DNA of 64,000 nucleotides from Lactiplantibacillus paraplantarum (GCF_003641145.1 NZ_CP032744.1:186001-250000), one strand, 5' to 3'; counted from the first letter of the stretch, positions 34,351-44,546 are shown. Program-made: numbers and translations. Notes: a model not told the origin generated them from the sequence alone.

Positions 34351-34905
34351 ATGAAAAAGTTGATCTGGGCGTTGCGGATTGGAATTGTACTCTTTGGTGC
34401 CTGTTTAGTCTGGGAACAAGTTCAAGTTAATCGCCAGGAAGCTAGTCACCAGCGGACTAATCACCAACGGCAGTTACGTTCTGGTACCACAACGACTTTC
34501 AGAGCAGTGCGTCAGACACGCCTTAGTGATTTCTCGGCTACTAAGGTGGAAGCTGCCCAAGTTTGGCTACAGATGAAAGGTACGCGGGTCATCAATGAAG
34601 CAACCCCGTTACATATTCGTAAGATTTCTGCTGGTCAGCGGATTCAGCCGGATGATCCACATAGTGCCGTCTATTCTCGTCAGATGACTCAAGTCTATAG
34701 TGATGATTGGCGAGATGCCAATAATAGTGTGATTTATACGCGTAATGCTGACAATACTATCTCGGTCACACATGGTCGTTCAGTCCAACGATTACCAGGA
34801 GCGATGGCAACCCGTGATACACACTCGTTACGACCAGTGCAGACAATGACCATTTCAGCTAAGCCGTCCGCAACGTTGCTCAAAGTAGTCCAGCTCATTA
34901 TTTAG
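34351..34905 (+). CDS. Hypothetical membrane-anchored extracellular protein
   Basis: 184 residues from the second of two adjacent ATGs, with GGGGG seven bases upstream. One N-terminal hydrophobic helix (LIWALRIGIVLFGACLVW, residues 4-21) is followed by a polar, Gln/Arg/Ser-rich body with no further membrane part. It is therefore probably anchored with the rest outside. No domain recognised. A terminator follows. Confidence 0.65.
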   Translation: MKKLIWALRIGIVLFGACLVWEQVQVNRQEASHQRTNHQRQLRSGTTTTFRAVRQTRLSDFSATKVEAAQVWLQMKGTRVINEATPLHIRKISAGQRIQPDDPHSAVYSRQMTQVYSDDWRDANNSVIYTRNADNTISVTHGRSVQRLPGAMATRDTHSLRPVQTMTISAKPSATLLKVVQLII

Positions 34906-34918
34906 TTGAGAACTAATC

Positions 34919-34960
34919 AAAGGCTAACCACGACAGCTGCATTGTCGGGTTAGCCTTTTT
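34919..34960 (+). terminator. Terminator after the anchored protein gene
   Basis: AAAGGCTAACC and GGTTAGCCTTT with an inner GACA/TGTC pair, then T5. It can also serve the convergent gene at 34978. Confidence 0.92.
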
Positions 34961-34977
34961 GATGTGATCCTGGTCAA

Positions 34978-35379
34978 TTAGTAGTTCTCATAGAGTTGTT
35001 CGATTAGGTCGTCACTATTTGTAATGAGCTGTCGATTCAACGATATTAGATAATCTGGTTGTGATGGATGAACGATATTATAGAAAGTATCTTCGATGAT
35101 GCAACCTGTCAAAGTAAACGTACGTTGGCGGCCTTGAACAATAATGGTGAAGGTTCGCCCGCGACTGGTTACGATAACGTTTAACCCCATTAAATGCGTT
35201 AGGTTCAGACCTAGGGTGGCGGTTGAATCTGTTAATCCTGGTGTGCCAGTACGCTTGATCAGGACTATGCACTCATCAATACGCCGTAGTGAATTAAACA
35301 TTGAAAATTTGCTCGTATTAATTGTATCTGTTTTGACAGCTCGTGGCCGCCGTACATATGGTCCAACGACTAAGTTCAT
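34978..35379 (-). CDS. Hypothetical protein (133 aa)
   Basis: Starts at the ATG at 35379 with GGGGGA seven bases upstream. No membrane segment or signal. The middle part (LNVIVTSRGRTFTIIVQGRQ) suggests a beta-rich fold. I do not recognise the family. An 88-codon frame on the opposite strand lacks a ribosome site and is taken as a shadow. Confidence 0.6.
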   Translation of the reverse strand: MNLVVGPYVRRPRAVKTDTINTSKFSMFNSLRRIDECIVLIKRTGTPGLTDSTATLGLNLTHLMGLNVIVTSRGRTFTIIVQGRQRTFTLTGCIIEDTFYNIVHPSQPDYLISLNRQLITNSDDLIEQLYENY

Positions 35380-35543
35380 AATGATTCCCCCAAACCATTT
35401 AGTTGATTAGCTTAATCATAACCAGTGCGAACGATTAGTGCGAAGATTTCGGCACGTGGTGGAAGTTAGTTGGTCCAGTTTACGAGTTAGCTTTGGAAGT
35501 TTTACTAACATTGTCGTAGTGAGTAAGGTCGTATACTTAGTCA

Positions 35544-35598
35544 AGAAAAATTCGCAATTACTGATGATTAAACCAATTATCGTCAGTAATTGCGAATT
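35544..35598 (-). terminator. ndk terminator
   Basis: A 16-bp perfect stem (35549-35564 with 35583-35598, AATTCGCAATTACTGA), followed on the minus strand by T5. Confidence 0.85.
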
Positions 35599-35624
35599 GA
35601 GTAATATTGTTGATAGTAATTAAA

Positions 35625-36089
35625 TCAGGCTTTAACTTTGCCCGCTTCTTTACGTGCTTTGACTGCCAATTCGGGGAACCAAATGGCAATTTCATGATGT
35701 GCATTTTCACGACTGTCTGAGGTATGGATAATATTTCGTAAAATGCCGTCTGGATATTCGTGGGAGAAGTCACCCCGAATAGTGCCAGGTTGTGCTTCGG
35801 CAGGCCGGGTGCTACCAGCTAAACGATGCACCGCTTTGACGACGCCGGTACCACTCACGATAATGGCAACGAGTGGACCTTCCATCATGTAGGTCTCGAT
35901 TTCCTTAAAGTAAGGCTTGCCAACCTTCTCACTGTAATGTTGTTGAAGTTGTTCCGCGGTTGCTTTAATAACCTTTAAGGCGGCAATTTGATAACCTTTG
36001 CGTTCTAACCGGGTGATAACCTCACCAATGTGTCCTTCACTGACACCATCGGGTTTAACTAGGACCAATGTTTTTTCAGAATTTGCCAT
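35625..36089 (-). CDS. ndk: Nucleoside diphosphate kinase
   Basis: Transfers the gamma phosphate of ATP to nucleoside diphosphates by a phosphohistidine intermediate. 154 residues, family-typical. KTLVLVKPDGV opens the protein, GSTRPAEAQPGTIRGDF binds nucleotide, and the catalytic His is in NIIHTSDS. The usual motif reads NxxHGSDS; Thr replaces Gly here. AGGAGG-type site upstream of the ATG. Single gene. Confidence 0.95.
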   Translation of the reverse strand: MANSEKTLVLVKPDGVSEGHIGEVITRLERKGYQIAALKVIKATAEQLQQHYSEKVGKPYFKEIETYMMEGPLVAIIVSGTGVVKAVHRLAGSTRPAEAQPGTIRGDFSHEYPDGILRNIIHTSDSRENAHHEIAIWFPELAVKARKEAGKVKA

Positions 36090-36323
36090 AATACGTGACC
36101 TCCTCGCTTTTTGAAAGCGGTATCATTTATAACTTAAATTGTAGGTGACTTTTGGGAGCACGTCAACTAGAATCACCATTTTATCATGAAAATCACTTGT
36201 AAATTAAGGCCAGCTGGTTAATAATTGGGACGCGATACGCAGATTTAACTTGCTTGATTATTTTATATCATGGGAATGAATCGCTATAATAAAATTAGTA
36301 AATCATAAAAGGATTTGATACGC

Positions 36324-37670
36324 ATGCCACCACTTGATTTAACCCATATTCGACAACGCCACACAGTTGCTGAACTGATCGCGCTAGGAAAGGCGCGACG
36401 CCAAGTCACCTCATTTGAAAAATTAGGGACATTTACACCGGTGAAGCGAAACGCCAGTGATTATTTGAAACACGTTCGGGAGATGCTGGTTCCAGAATTG
36501 TTGCCATTACGTCGTGAACGAATGTCTGCCTCGGCTTTTGCATTCTTCCGAGGATCAGTTGAATTGATGGATTATGACTTGGACTACCAGTCATCAACTA
36601 AAATTCCGGCCGTTGTTTGTGGTGACGCCCATATTGGTAACTTTGGGTTCTATGCATCACCAGAACGGCGACTAGTGTTTGATCTAAATGATTTTGACGA
36701 AGCCGGAGTTCATCCGTGGGAATGGGACCTACGACGATTACTAGTCAGTGTACTACTAGCCGCGCGCGATTCTAATTTTAAGCCTAAAAAGGTTGAAAAA
36801 TTAGTGCAAGCCGCGAGTGCGAGCTATCGTGAAGCCCTTAAGGGAATGTTTGATCAGACCACGCTGGATCGTTTTTATCGCGATAATGAAGTTCAAGCTG
36901 TTTTAAATTTCGGTGGCGCACCGGAAGATACGGCCGACTTGATTGCATCTTTGGTAAAAAAGGCACAAAAACGTAATTCAGAGCAAGTGGTACGTAAGTT
37001 TACGGTCACTAATAGTCAGGGCGAACGGCAATTTAAAGATAATGCGCCCCGCTCGGTTCATATTGACCGACAGACTTATCAGGGGCTAAAGGCTGGGATT
37101 CACGAGTATTTATTGAATGTCCGGACGGATGTCGCTTTGTTGTTGTCACAATATGAAGTCACCGATATTATTCGTCACAGTGTGGGTGTCGGTAGTTTTG
37201 GGTCGTTGTGCTACTTGGTTCTTCTGACGAGTACGGATGGCAGTCACATGGTGTTACAAATTAAGGAAGCTTTACCAACTCGGAAAGTGGGGAGCCAGTC
37301 GCGACCAGCCTTAACTGCCGCTATGGAATTGACGGAAGGGCAACGGATCGTAAGTTCACAACGGATTTTGCAAGCGACTTCGGACGTGTTTCTAGGTTAC
37401 TTCCAGATGAAGAATAAGAGTTTTTATGTTCGTCAATTTCGGGATATGAAGGAATCTATCGATATTCCAACACTGGGTTGGGGTCAGTTCCAAGCTTATG
37501 CCAATACGTGCGCAATGATTTTGGCAAAGGCTCACGCGCAAAGTCCAACGGCGGCCATGATTCGAGGCTACGTTGGTAATTCGGCGAAGTTTGATGAAGC
37601 CATGGCTAAGTGGGCCACGGCGTATGTTGAACAAGTTGATAATGATTATCAAGATTTCTTAGATGAATAG
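36324..37670 (+). CDS. DUF2252 family protein
   Basis: 448 residues from the ATG at 36324 (AAAGGA ten bases upstream). DUF2252 has a kinase-like fold: FFRGSVELMDYDL, VVCGDAHIGNFGFY (with the catalytic-loop-like GDAHxGNFG) and LVFDLNDFDEAGVHPWEWDLRRL are strongly conserved. The HGD/DFD pattern resembles aminoglycoside phosphotransferases, so a small-molecule or protein kinase activity is plausible. No function is established. Single gene. Confidence 0.85.
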   Translation: MPPLDLTHIRQRHTVAELIALGKARRQVTSFEKLGTFTPVKRNASDYLKHVREMLVPELLPLRRERMSASAFAFFRGSVELMDYDLDYQSSTKIPAVVCGDAHIGNFGFYASPERRLVFDLNDFDEAGVHPWEWDLRRLLVSVLLAARDSNFKPKKVEKLVQAASASYREALKGMFDQTTLDRFYRDNEVQAVLNFGGAPEDTADLIASLVKKAQKRNSEQVVRKFTVTNSQGERQFKDNAPRSVHIDRQTYQGLKAGIHEYLLNVRTDVALLLSQYEVTDIIRHSVGVGSFGSLCYLVLLTSTDGSHMVLQIKEALPTRKVGSQSRPALTAAMELTEGQRIVSSQRILQATSDVFLGYFQMKNKSFYVRQFRDMKESIDIPTLGWGQFQAYANTCAMILAKAHAQSPTAAMIRGYVGNSAKFDEAMAKWATAYVEQVDNDYQDFLDE

Positions 37671-37757
37671 TGTTTTTTGAACGATACTTTGAGCAAACGT
37701 GACGTTGCAACGAGTTACGGTCACACTGGTATTAGAAATAGTCGTTAGCATAATATG

Positions 37758-37794
37758 AGGCCATTGGAATTAATGATATTCCGGTGGCTTTTTT
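37758..37794 (+). terminator. Terminator after the DUF2252 gene
   Basis: AGGCCATTGGAAT pairs with ATTCCGGTGGCTT (G-U pairs), T6 at the end. Confidence 0.8.
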
Positions 37795-37981
37795 GTCGTT
37801 ACCTAGCCATATACTAAAATATTTTCGAAGAATGTAAACGCTGGTTTGCCGGCACTTTTCGTTGATCAGATAAGTGATTTTGAAAATTGATAGGCTAAAA
37901 TGGTTGCACTTTTTCAATAACTTGATATACTTACTATTAGTAAGTGAAACGAAGAAATTAGTTTTGAAAGGATTGTTTGAT

Positions 37982-38530
37982 ATGACAAAATATGGTGTAA
38001 TTGTAGGTTCTATTCGTAAAAATTCTTATTCTAAAGGGGTCGCTGAAGCCATCGTTGCTGGGTTACCAGACGACGCTGAAGTAACGTACTTAAATATCGC
38101 TAAGTTGCCACTATATAACCAAGACTACGATGCGGATTCACCCGTAGAATATACAGAATTTCGTCAGGCTGTTGCGGCTCAAGATGCGTTCATCTTTGTC
38201 ACACCTGAACATAACCGTAGCATCCCAGCAGCCTTGAAGAATGCTTTGGACGTTGCTTCACGTCCATGGGGTCAAAGTGTTTGGGGCGGCAAGCCGGCTT
38301 TGGTTGCTTCCCAATCGATCTCTGGTATCGCTGGCGTCTTAGCACACCATGTTTTACGTCAATCCTTGGTCTTCTTAGACATGCCAACGATGCAACAACC
38401 AGAATTGTACATCGGTAATACTGATAAGTTGGCTGATGAAAACGGTCATATCACAAATGAAGGAACGCAAACATTCTTAGCAGGTGCTGGTAAGCAATTT
38501 AGTGAATTTGCTGCGAAGTTTGTCAAATAA
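37982..38530 (+). CDS. NADPH-dependent FMN reductase / flavodoxin-fold oxidoreductase
   Basis: 182 residues from the ATG at 37982, with AAAGGA upstream; an in-frame extension to 37874 lacks a ribosome site. The FMN phosphate loop GSIRKNSYSKG (residues 9-19) and TPEHNRSIPAALKNALDVAS (flavin ring contact) are typical of the YieF/ChrR-like group. Reduces FMN, quinones or similar acceptors. Single gene with terminator. Confidence 0.9.
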   Translation: MTKYGVIVGSIRKNSYSKGVAEAIVAGLPDDAEVTYLNIAKLPLYNQDYDADSPVEYTEFRQAVAAQDAFIFVTPEHNRSIPAALKNALDVASRPWGQSVWGGKPALVASQSISGIAGVLAHHVLRQSLVFLDMPTMQQPELYIGNTDKLADENGHITNEGTQTFLAGAGKQFSEFAAKFVK

Positions 38531-38563
38531 CCTTGAGTCATTAATATACTTTAAGTTAACGTA

Positions 38564-38607
38564 AAAACGTGCTTATAAAATCAATTTTGATTTTATAAGC
38601 ACGTTTT
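38564..38607 (+). terminator. Terminator of the FMN reductase gene
   Basis: Long perfect stem AACGTGCTTATAAAATCAA with its complement, ending in TTTT. Confidence 0.9.
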
Positions 38608-38651
38608 ATTATCGATACAATTAGCCAGTTGTTTTGAGCCCCAGCCAGGAA

Positions 38652-39194
38652 TCAAGCATGATTGCTAGTCGCTTCATGATAAGCGTGTAACCGCGCTGTT
38701 ACCAGATGAGCTGGGTTACCGACCGCAGTAACGTGGGCTGGAACGCTATCTAAAACAATCGCCCCGGCGCCAATTTTGCTGTGGGCGCCAATCGTAACGG
38801 GTCCCAAGATTTGGGCGTGGGCCCCAATGAAAGCGCCGCGCCCAACATAGGGATGCCGGCGCCCGGCTTGTTCAGTTTTACGTGCGCCTAAAGTGACGCC
38901 GTGTAAAATTGTGACGTCGTCTTCAATGACCGCCGTTGCACCAATGACAGTACCGATACCATGATCTAAAAAAACGCGGTGGCCGATTTGTGCGGCCGGA
39001 TGAATCAGAATACCGGTGCACCGCGCAGCATGTTGACTCAGCAAGGCAGCTATTAATGGTAAACGGTGTGTTTCAAAATAATGGGCAACCCGGTACCAGG
39101 CGAGCGCGTGAATACCGGGATAGGTTAGGATAATCGTCCCCAAATTGGTAGCGGCGGGGTCACGATTTAGGATAGCACGAGCCGTCTGCCACAT
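38652..39194 (-). CDS. cysE: Serine O-acetyltransferase
   Basis: Activates serine to O-acetylserine, the acceptor for sulfide in cysteine synthesis. 180 residues, the short form without the long N-terminal domain of E. coli CysE. The left-handed beta-helix is visible as hexapeptide repeats (IGATAVIEDDVTILHGVTLG, IGAHAQILGPVTIGAHSKIG) with catalytic His residues in HPAAQIGHRVFLDHG. It starts one base after the cystathionine lyase stop codon. Third gene of the cysteine operon. Confidence 0.93.
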   Translation of the reverse strand: MWQTARAILNRDPAATNLGTIILTYPGIHALAWYRVAHYFETHRLPLIAALLSQHAARCTGILIHPAAQIGHRVFLDHGIGTVIGATAVIEDDVTILHGVTLGARKTEQAGRRHPYVGRGAFIGAHAQILGPVTIGAHSKIGAGAIVLDSVPAHVTAVGNPAHLVTARLHAYHEATSNHA

Positions 39195-40340
39195 CTAATT
39201 TGTCTGGACGCTAGCAAACCCGCGCTCAAGGTCTGCTAACAAGTCATCACTGGCCTCAACGCCGACTGATAAGCGAATCAACTCGTCTTTGATGCCATTC
39301 TGTAAACGAATCGCGCGTGGGATGGCACCGTGAGTCATTAAGGCTGGAATTTCAATTAAACTTTCTAATGCTCCGAGACTTTCGGCGAGCGTAATAACTT
39401 GTAAATGTTCAACGAAGGTCTGGGGGTTCATTCCTGGTTGTAATTCAAACGAGATCATTGCGCCGAAGCCATTCATCTGTTGCTTGGCAATCGAAAAATC
39501 GGGATTATCAGGATCGCCTGGATAGTAAATCTTAGCAACTGCTGGGTGCGACTTTAAGTAAGTAAAGATTTTAGCGGCATTGTTCAGGTGGGCTTGCATG
39601 CGCAATGCCAGAGTCTTCATACCACGTTGTAATAGCCAGCTTTCTTGCGGGGCCAAAATACTACCGATGGCATTTTGCAAGTAGCCGATTTTTTCGCCAA
39701 GTGCTGGCGTCTTGGTGACAACCAAGCCACCGATAACATCACTGTGACCACCGAGATACTTGGAAGCACTGTGTAAAACAATGTCAACGCCTAAATCCAG
39801 TGGTTTTTGGACGTATGGGGAGGCGAAGGTGTTGTCGATGATACTCAGTAAATCGTGTGCTTGCGCGAGCTTCGCAATGGCAGCAATATCCGTAATGTGT
39901 AATAACGGGTTCGTCGGTGTCTCCAAATAAATCGCCTTAGTTGTGGGGGTAATTGCGGCTTCAACGGCGGCCAAATCACGTGTGTCAACGGATGTAAAAG
40001 TCATACCGAAGTGCTTCAAAACGGCGTCAATCAAGCGGAAGGTGCCACCGTAGACGTCATTTCCCACAATAATGTGGTCACCAGCCGAGAATAGTGAGAA
40101 GACGGTATTAATGGCAGCGGAGCCAGAAGCAAATGCGAAGCCAGCGCTGCCATGTTCGAGAGTGGCAATTAATGCTTCGACGGCGGCCCGGGTTGGATTG
40201 CCTGTCCGTGAATACTCGTATTGGTTTTGACCGATTTTGGTTTGGCGGAAGGTCGAGGCCATGTAGATGGGTACCGAAGTCGCACCAGTAGTTGCGTCTT
40301 CGCTAATGCCACCGTGAATTAATTGAGTTTCGAATTTCAT
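39195..40340 (-). CDS. Cystathionine gamma-lyase / beta-lyase family enzyme
   Basis: PLP enzyme of the Cys/Met metabolism family, 381 residues from the ATG at 40340 (GAGG nine bases upstream). The N-terminus TQLIHGGISED, YSRTGNPTR, ETPTNPLL and the PLP lysine in HSASKYLGGHSDVIGG are intact. Between cysK and cysE, in the same operon, its most likely job is cleavage of cystathionine to cysteine (gamma-lyase) in the methionine-to-cysteine route. Beta-lyase or synthase activity cannot be excluded from sequence. Confidence 0.92.
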   Translation of the reverse strand: MKFETQLIHGGISEDATTGATSVPIYMASTFRQTKIGQNQYEYSRTGNPTRAAVEALIATLEHGSAGFAFASGSAAINTVFSLFSAGDHIIVGNDVYGGTFRLIDAVLKHFGMTFTSVDTRDLAAVEAAITPTTKAIYLETPTNPLLHITDIAAIAKLAQAHDLLSIIDNTFASPYVQKPLDLGVDIVLHSASKYLGGHSDVIGGLVVTKTPALGEKIGYLQNAIGSILAPQESWLLQRGMKTLALRMQAHLNNAAKIFTYLKSHPAVAKIYYPGDPDNPDFSIAKQQMNGFGAMISFELQPGMNPQTFVEHLQVITLAESLGALESLIEIPALMTHGAIPRAIRLQNGIKDELIRLSVGVEASDDLLADLERGFASVQTN

Positions 40341-40351
40341 TGTTAAAGTCC

Positions 40352-41404
<1,053 letters not shown>

Positions 41405-41405
41405 C

Positions 41406-41483
41406 TTAACAGGCCGAACATCGCAATAAGCGCGCGGTTCGACAACAACAGTTATTCAAAGCATTACTTGTTAATTGAGTCAT
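41406..41483 (-). CDS. Cysteine-rich leader peptide of the cysK operon (25 aa)
   Basis: Short ORF starting 24 bases after the predicted transcription start. GAGGAGG lies seven bases before the ATG, an excellent ribosome site. The peptide runs MTQLTSNALNN, CCCRTARLL, RCSAC-stop: five of 25 residues are cysteine, with three consecutive UGU codons at 12-14. A terminator and then cysK follow. This matches a cysteine-sensing leader peptide. A ribosome waiting at Cys12 would leave CCGCGCGCTT just downstream free to disrupt the terminator. Confidence 0.8.
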   Translation of the reverse strand: MTQLTSNALNNCCCRTARLLRCSAC

Positions 41484-41513
41484 GTCTGATCCTCCTCTGA
41501 TTAATTGGCACTA

Positions 41514-41542
41514 ACTATACAAGATATCTTTGCGGTCGTCAA
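41514..41542 (-). promoter_or_regulatory. Promoter of the cysK operon
   Basis: On the minus strand TTGACG (41537-41542), 17 bp, TATAGT (41514-41519). Predicted start near 41507. Confidence 0.8.
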
Positions 41543-41785
41543 GCAGTGAGTAACTAATTTTGGCGTGACGTGTTACTTGGAATTTACTAAGACTATTATG
41601 AGACGAGCATTAGCATTGATTTTTGAGTGTTATCAAAATAATTATTTTAGCGGTGGTGGCGAATCAGCCGATCAAAATTCGCTGCGGTTGGTTTTTGAAC
41701 CAGTCAGAATTAAGCCTGTTTCGAGAGTTGAGGCCGATTAACATAGTGGACTAGCATCGGCGAATTAATGTCTGCTAAAAATTTA
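41543..41785. other. Intergenic region between the cysK promoter and the map terminator
   Basis: A 47-codon plus-strand frame (41600 region) has no ribosome site and a low-complexity product; I do not call it. No repeat or RNA structure stands out. Confidence 0.4.
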
Positions 41786-41827
41786 AAACAGCACCACCCT
41801 AGTTAACTAAATTAGGGTGGTGCTGTT
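41786..41827 (-). terminator. map terminator
   Basis: AAACAGCACCACCCTA and its complement around a short loop, with a T-rich tail on the minus strand. Confidence 0.85.
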
Positions 41828-41849
41828 TAACATTATAATTAAAATGATA

Positions 41850-42641
41850 TTACTTATTCCATAAGTATTTAGCATCAAAATCATTATCGAATGATGATAA
41901 GATCTTAGGACCGTCATCGGTAACGACAAGGGTGTGTTCGTACTGACAGCTGAGGCTGCCGTCTAAAGTGCGAACTGTCCAACCGTCATCGGCAGTTTCG
42001 CCAGAACGCCAGTCGCCAATGTTGACCATTGGTTCAATAGTAATGGTCATACCAGCCTTCAAACGGGTGCCGTGTCCGGCTTCACCATAATGTGGAACGT
42101 CGGGCTTTTCGTGCATCGTTGGTCCAATACCATGACCGATGTATTCGCGAACGACGCCGTAACCCATTTCGTTTTCAGCATAATTCTGAATGGCCCAACC
42201 AATGTCACCAATACGGTTGCCAACTACAGCCTGGTCGATACCGAGGTATAGGGCTTTATGGGTCACTTCCATGAGCTTCTTAACTTCTGGCGCTAGTGTA
42301 CCAGCGACAAAAGCGTGGCAAGAATCACTGAGGTAGCCGTGGTAATTAATGACTGTGTCGACTTTTAATAAGTCACCGTCTTTAACCAAGATATCCTTAC
42401 TAGGACAACCGTGGCAAATCATATCATTGACACTGACACAAGTTGAGTACTTGTAACCTTCAAAGTTAAGTTCGCCAGGGGTGGCATCGTGCGCGATGAT
42501 GTATTCGTAAGCGAAGTGATCAACATCCCAAGTCGTAATTCCCGGCTTGATGTAATCTTCAAGGGCATGGAACAAGCCAACCATAATATCACCGGCAGCT
42601 TGCATCCCCTTGATTTCGCGATCTGATTTAAGCGTAATCAT
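41850..42641 (-). CDS. map: Methionine aminopeptidase type I
   Basis: Removes the initiator methionine from nascent proteins using two metal ions. 263 residues. Metal and substrate residues appear in order: KVDTVINYHGYLSDSCHAF (two Asp), EYIGHGIGPTMHEKPDVPHYG (His), TIEPMVNIG (Glu) and YEHTLVVTDDG (Glu). HGCPSKD precedes them. The ATG follows GGAGG-type sequence. Single gene with its own terminator. Confidence 0.96.
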   Translation of the reverse strand: MITLKSDREIKGMQAAGDIMVGLFHALEDYIKPGITTWDVDHFAYEYIIAHDATPGELNFEGYKYSTCVSVNDMICHGCPSKDILVKDGDLLKVDTVINYHGYLSDSCHAFVAGTLAPEVKKLMEVTHKALYLGIDQAVVGNRIGDIGWAIQNYAENEMGYGVVREYIGHGIGPTMHEKPDVPHYGEAGHGTRLKAGMTITIEPMVNIGDWRSGETADDGWTVRTLDGSLSCQYEHTLVVTDDGPKILSSFDNDFDAKYLWNK

Positions 42642-42891
42642 GAGGTTCCTCCAAAAAATTAATTATATTGTGAAGCTAAAGGATTGTTCTTCTCCAGTAT
42701 ACTGCAAGCATTGTGCTGCGACAAAACGCATTGTTTGCATTTGATATTGGCAGCGCTGTCAGCCAACCGAGATCAAAAAAATATAAAAAAATTGGTACGT
42801 CAAAAATGCCAAATTGGCGGGGCATAGTTGGATTGGTTGCGGACAACTTAATATAAAATTGGAATTTTACCCTTTTCATCGGCCAAGATAA

Positions 42892-43007
42892 TGATACAAT
42901 ATATTGTGTTGTTTCGAACGGAAACACTACATGTAGTAGTGCGACGTGACTGGTTGGCCAACTAGACACCTACAACCGCATTTGAAAACGGAAAGAGGAG
43001 CATGATT
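42892..43007 (+). promoter_or_regulatory. pnuC promoter and structured leader (possible NAD-responsive riboswitch)
   Basis: Extended -10 TGA-TACAAT (42892-42900) and a leader of about 100 nt. It holds a CACTAC/GTAGTG hairpin (42925-42941) and a near-palindrome CTGGTTGGCCAACTAG (42950-42965). A purine-rich stretch, GAAAACGGAAAGAGGAG, then runs into the ribosome site. The NAD+-II (pnuC motif) riboswitch is known in this position in Lactobacillales. I suggest it by context and have not matched it to a consensus. Confidence 0.4.
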
Positions 43008-43790
43008 TTGAGTAATTATTTTAAATTCTTATCACACCAACTGAAGGGTTGGCCACAACAAAACTACTATTTATTCTATTTTAGCTTAGGATGTCAAGTA
43101 ATGACGTTAGTGAGCGCCCCAATCACAGCATTGTCTATTTTAACATTTATTGGAACGACATTGGGTGTTCTTTGTGTGTTAGCCATTAATGCAGCTAAGT
43201 CAGTTAATGGGTTATTAGGGGTCATCTCCGCGGCTTGTTTCATTGTAGTTGGTTTTTCAGCTAAGAACTATTTAAGTATCGGAGAACAATTGGCTTACGT
43301 TGTGACGCTAGATATTCCGGTGCTACTAAGTGCTAATTGGAACGTCAACATGGTTTCGAAAATTCGGAAATTTACGGGTAAGACATGGGTGATTGCAATT
43401 GTTGCAACCCTAGTTGTCTATGCGATTTCGGGCTATCTCATTGGTGCCTTGACCGATGATCCGCGGCCATGGATTGATGCGATTAGTTTTGCGATTTGCT
43501 TAACGGCCGGGGTGATTTGCTTCCTTCGGTATAACAACCAATATTTCTGGTGGATTGCCTCTGGTTTGGCACAGATGGTGCTCTGGTTCATCTCGTTCCG
43601 TCAAGGTTCCGCGACATTGGCGATGTTCATTAACAGTTCCGTTTATTTGATGAATGATGTTCTGGCCTTTACCGTCTCACCTTGGTATAACAAGCATGAA
43701 CGTGCTCGGTTGATGGCTGAAGAACAAGCGGCAAGTGATGCTGCCAGTGCGGATGCTAGTGATAATCAGGCATTTGGGTTAAATCATTAA
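43008..43790 (+). CDS. pnuC: Nicotinamide riboside transporter PnuC
   Basis: Facilitates uptake of nicotinamide riboside for NAD synthesis. 260 residues from the TTG at 43008, seven bases after GAGGAG; an ATG two codons earlier is only one base from that site. Seven to eight membrane helices; the family signature around WNVNMVSKIRKFTGKTW and the final NDVLAFTVSPWY segment resemble PnuC. A long charged Ala/Ser/Asp tail ends the protein. A terminator follows at 43838-43879. Confidence 0.9.
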   Translation: MSNYFKFLSHQLKGWPQQNYYLFYFSLGCQVMTLVSAPITALSILTFIGTTLGVLCVLAINAAKSVNGLLGVISAACFIVVGFSAKNYLSIGEQLAYVVTLDIPVLLSANWNVNMVSKIRKFTGKTWVIAIVATLVVYAISGYLIGALTDDPRPWIDAISFAICLTAGVICFLRYNNQYFWWIASGLAQMVLWFISFRQGSATLAMFINSSVYLMNDVLAFTVSPWYNKHERARLMAEEQAASDAASADASDNQAFGLNH

Positions 43791-43837
43791 GGGTCAACTG
43801 ATAAATCTACTGATGTTAATAGCGTTAATATTCTAAT

Positions 43838-43879
43838 AAGACGAGTACTATAATTCTTTTGAATTAGGGTACTCGTCTT
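43838..43879 (+). terminator. pnuC terminator
   Basis: AAGACGAGTAC pairs with GTACTCGTCTT, with inner AATTC/GAATT pairing and a T-rich tail. Confidence 0.88.
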
Positions 43880-43987
43880 TATTTGAATAATCGAATTTAC
43901 AGAAATTATCAAAATATGCTTTTGTGTTGACATTATTTTTAACAATGTTAAAATTTAATAAATAATATTCAATGAAAGAGGGACGTT

Positions 43988-44266
43988 ATGGACTGGTTTA
44001 TGAATTTAGAACAAGAAGATCAGGAATTTGTTAAACAACTGGTAATTGCCTCAGGCTCTCTGAAACAACTCGCTAAGATTTATCAAGTAAGTTATCCAAC
44101 TGTGCGCATGAGGCTAAACACGATTATTCAAAAAATTAATTTTATTGAGGATAATGGTGCCAATACTTTTGAAATGAAGGTTATGAAATTAGTAATCGAT
44201 GAAAAACTATCGTTAGAGGTAGCAAAGCAGATTATTACTGACTTTAGGGAGGAACAACATGAGTGA
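43988..44266 (+). CDS. DUF2089-type helix-turn-helix protein
   Basis: 92 residues. The first 60 (SGSLKQLAKIYQVSYPTVRMRLNTII) form a helix-turn-helix of the DUF2089 kind; the C-terminus is a short helical tail (LSLEVAKQIITDFREEQ). AGAGGG precedes the ATG. The next gene overlaps by eight bases, and regulator plus small membrane protein is a common pair for this family. Probably a DNA-binding regulator of the pair. Confidence 0.8.
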   Translation: MDWFMNLEQEDQEFVKQLVIASGSLKQLAKIYQVSYPTVRMRLNTIIQKINFIEDNGANTFEMKVMKLVIDEKLSLEVAKQIITDFREEQHE

Positions 44267-44546
44267 TTTTAAAGGAATTTTACTTGGTATGTTGGTCGTT
44301 GCAGTACTCTATGTGTTAGATCGCTACTTACCAAGGTGGTTTGGCGCTATTCCGGGAGTAGGCTTTTTAGGCTTTATTATTTACATTGTTTTTGCAAAAG
44401 AGGTTTCTTTATTATCAATAGTAACCGTTTTGTTAGTTGGTGAAGCAATTCTGAATGGTATCTGGATAGATGCACTTGCGAACCGAAAGAAAAAAATAAA
44501 AAAAGAAGTAGCAACAATGAAAGCAAAAGATTTATTGCGAAAATAG
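44259..44546 (+). CDS. Small membrane protein paired with the DUF2089 gene
   Basis: 95 residues with three hydrophobic helices (about 5-20, 27-46, 50-70) and a lysine-rich C-terminus. No family recognised. GGAGG lies inside the end of the DUF2089 gene, and the ORFs overlap by eight bases, so translation is coupled. Confidence 0.75.
   Translation: MSDFKGILLGMLVVAVLYVLDRYLPRWFGAIPGVGFLGFIIYIVFAKEVSLLSIVTVLLVGEAILNGIWIDALANRKKKIKKEVATMKAKDLLRK

Noticed and set aside
35144..35410. 88-codon frame antisense to the hypothetical gene at 34978-35379
   Set aside because: No ribosome site. The minus-strand frame has one (GGGGGA, seven bases) and a following terminator.
41596..41739. 47-codon plus-strand frame upstream of the cysK promoter
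   Set aside because: No ribosome site and no promoter. It is probably chance in an intergenic region.
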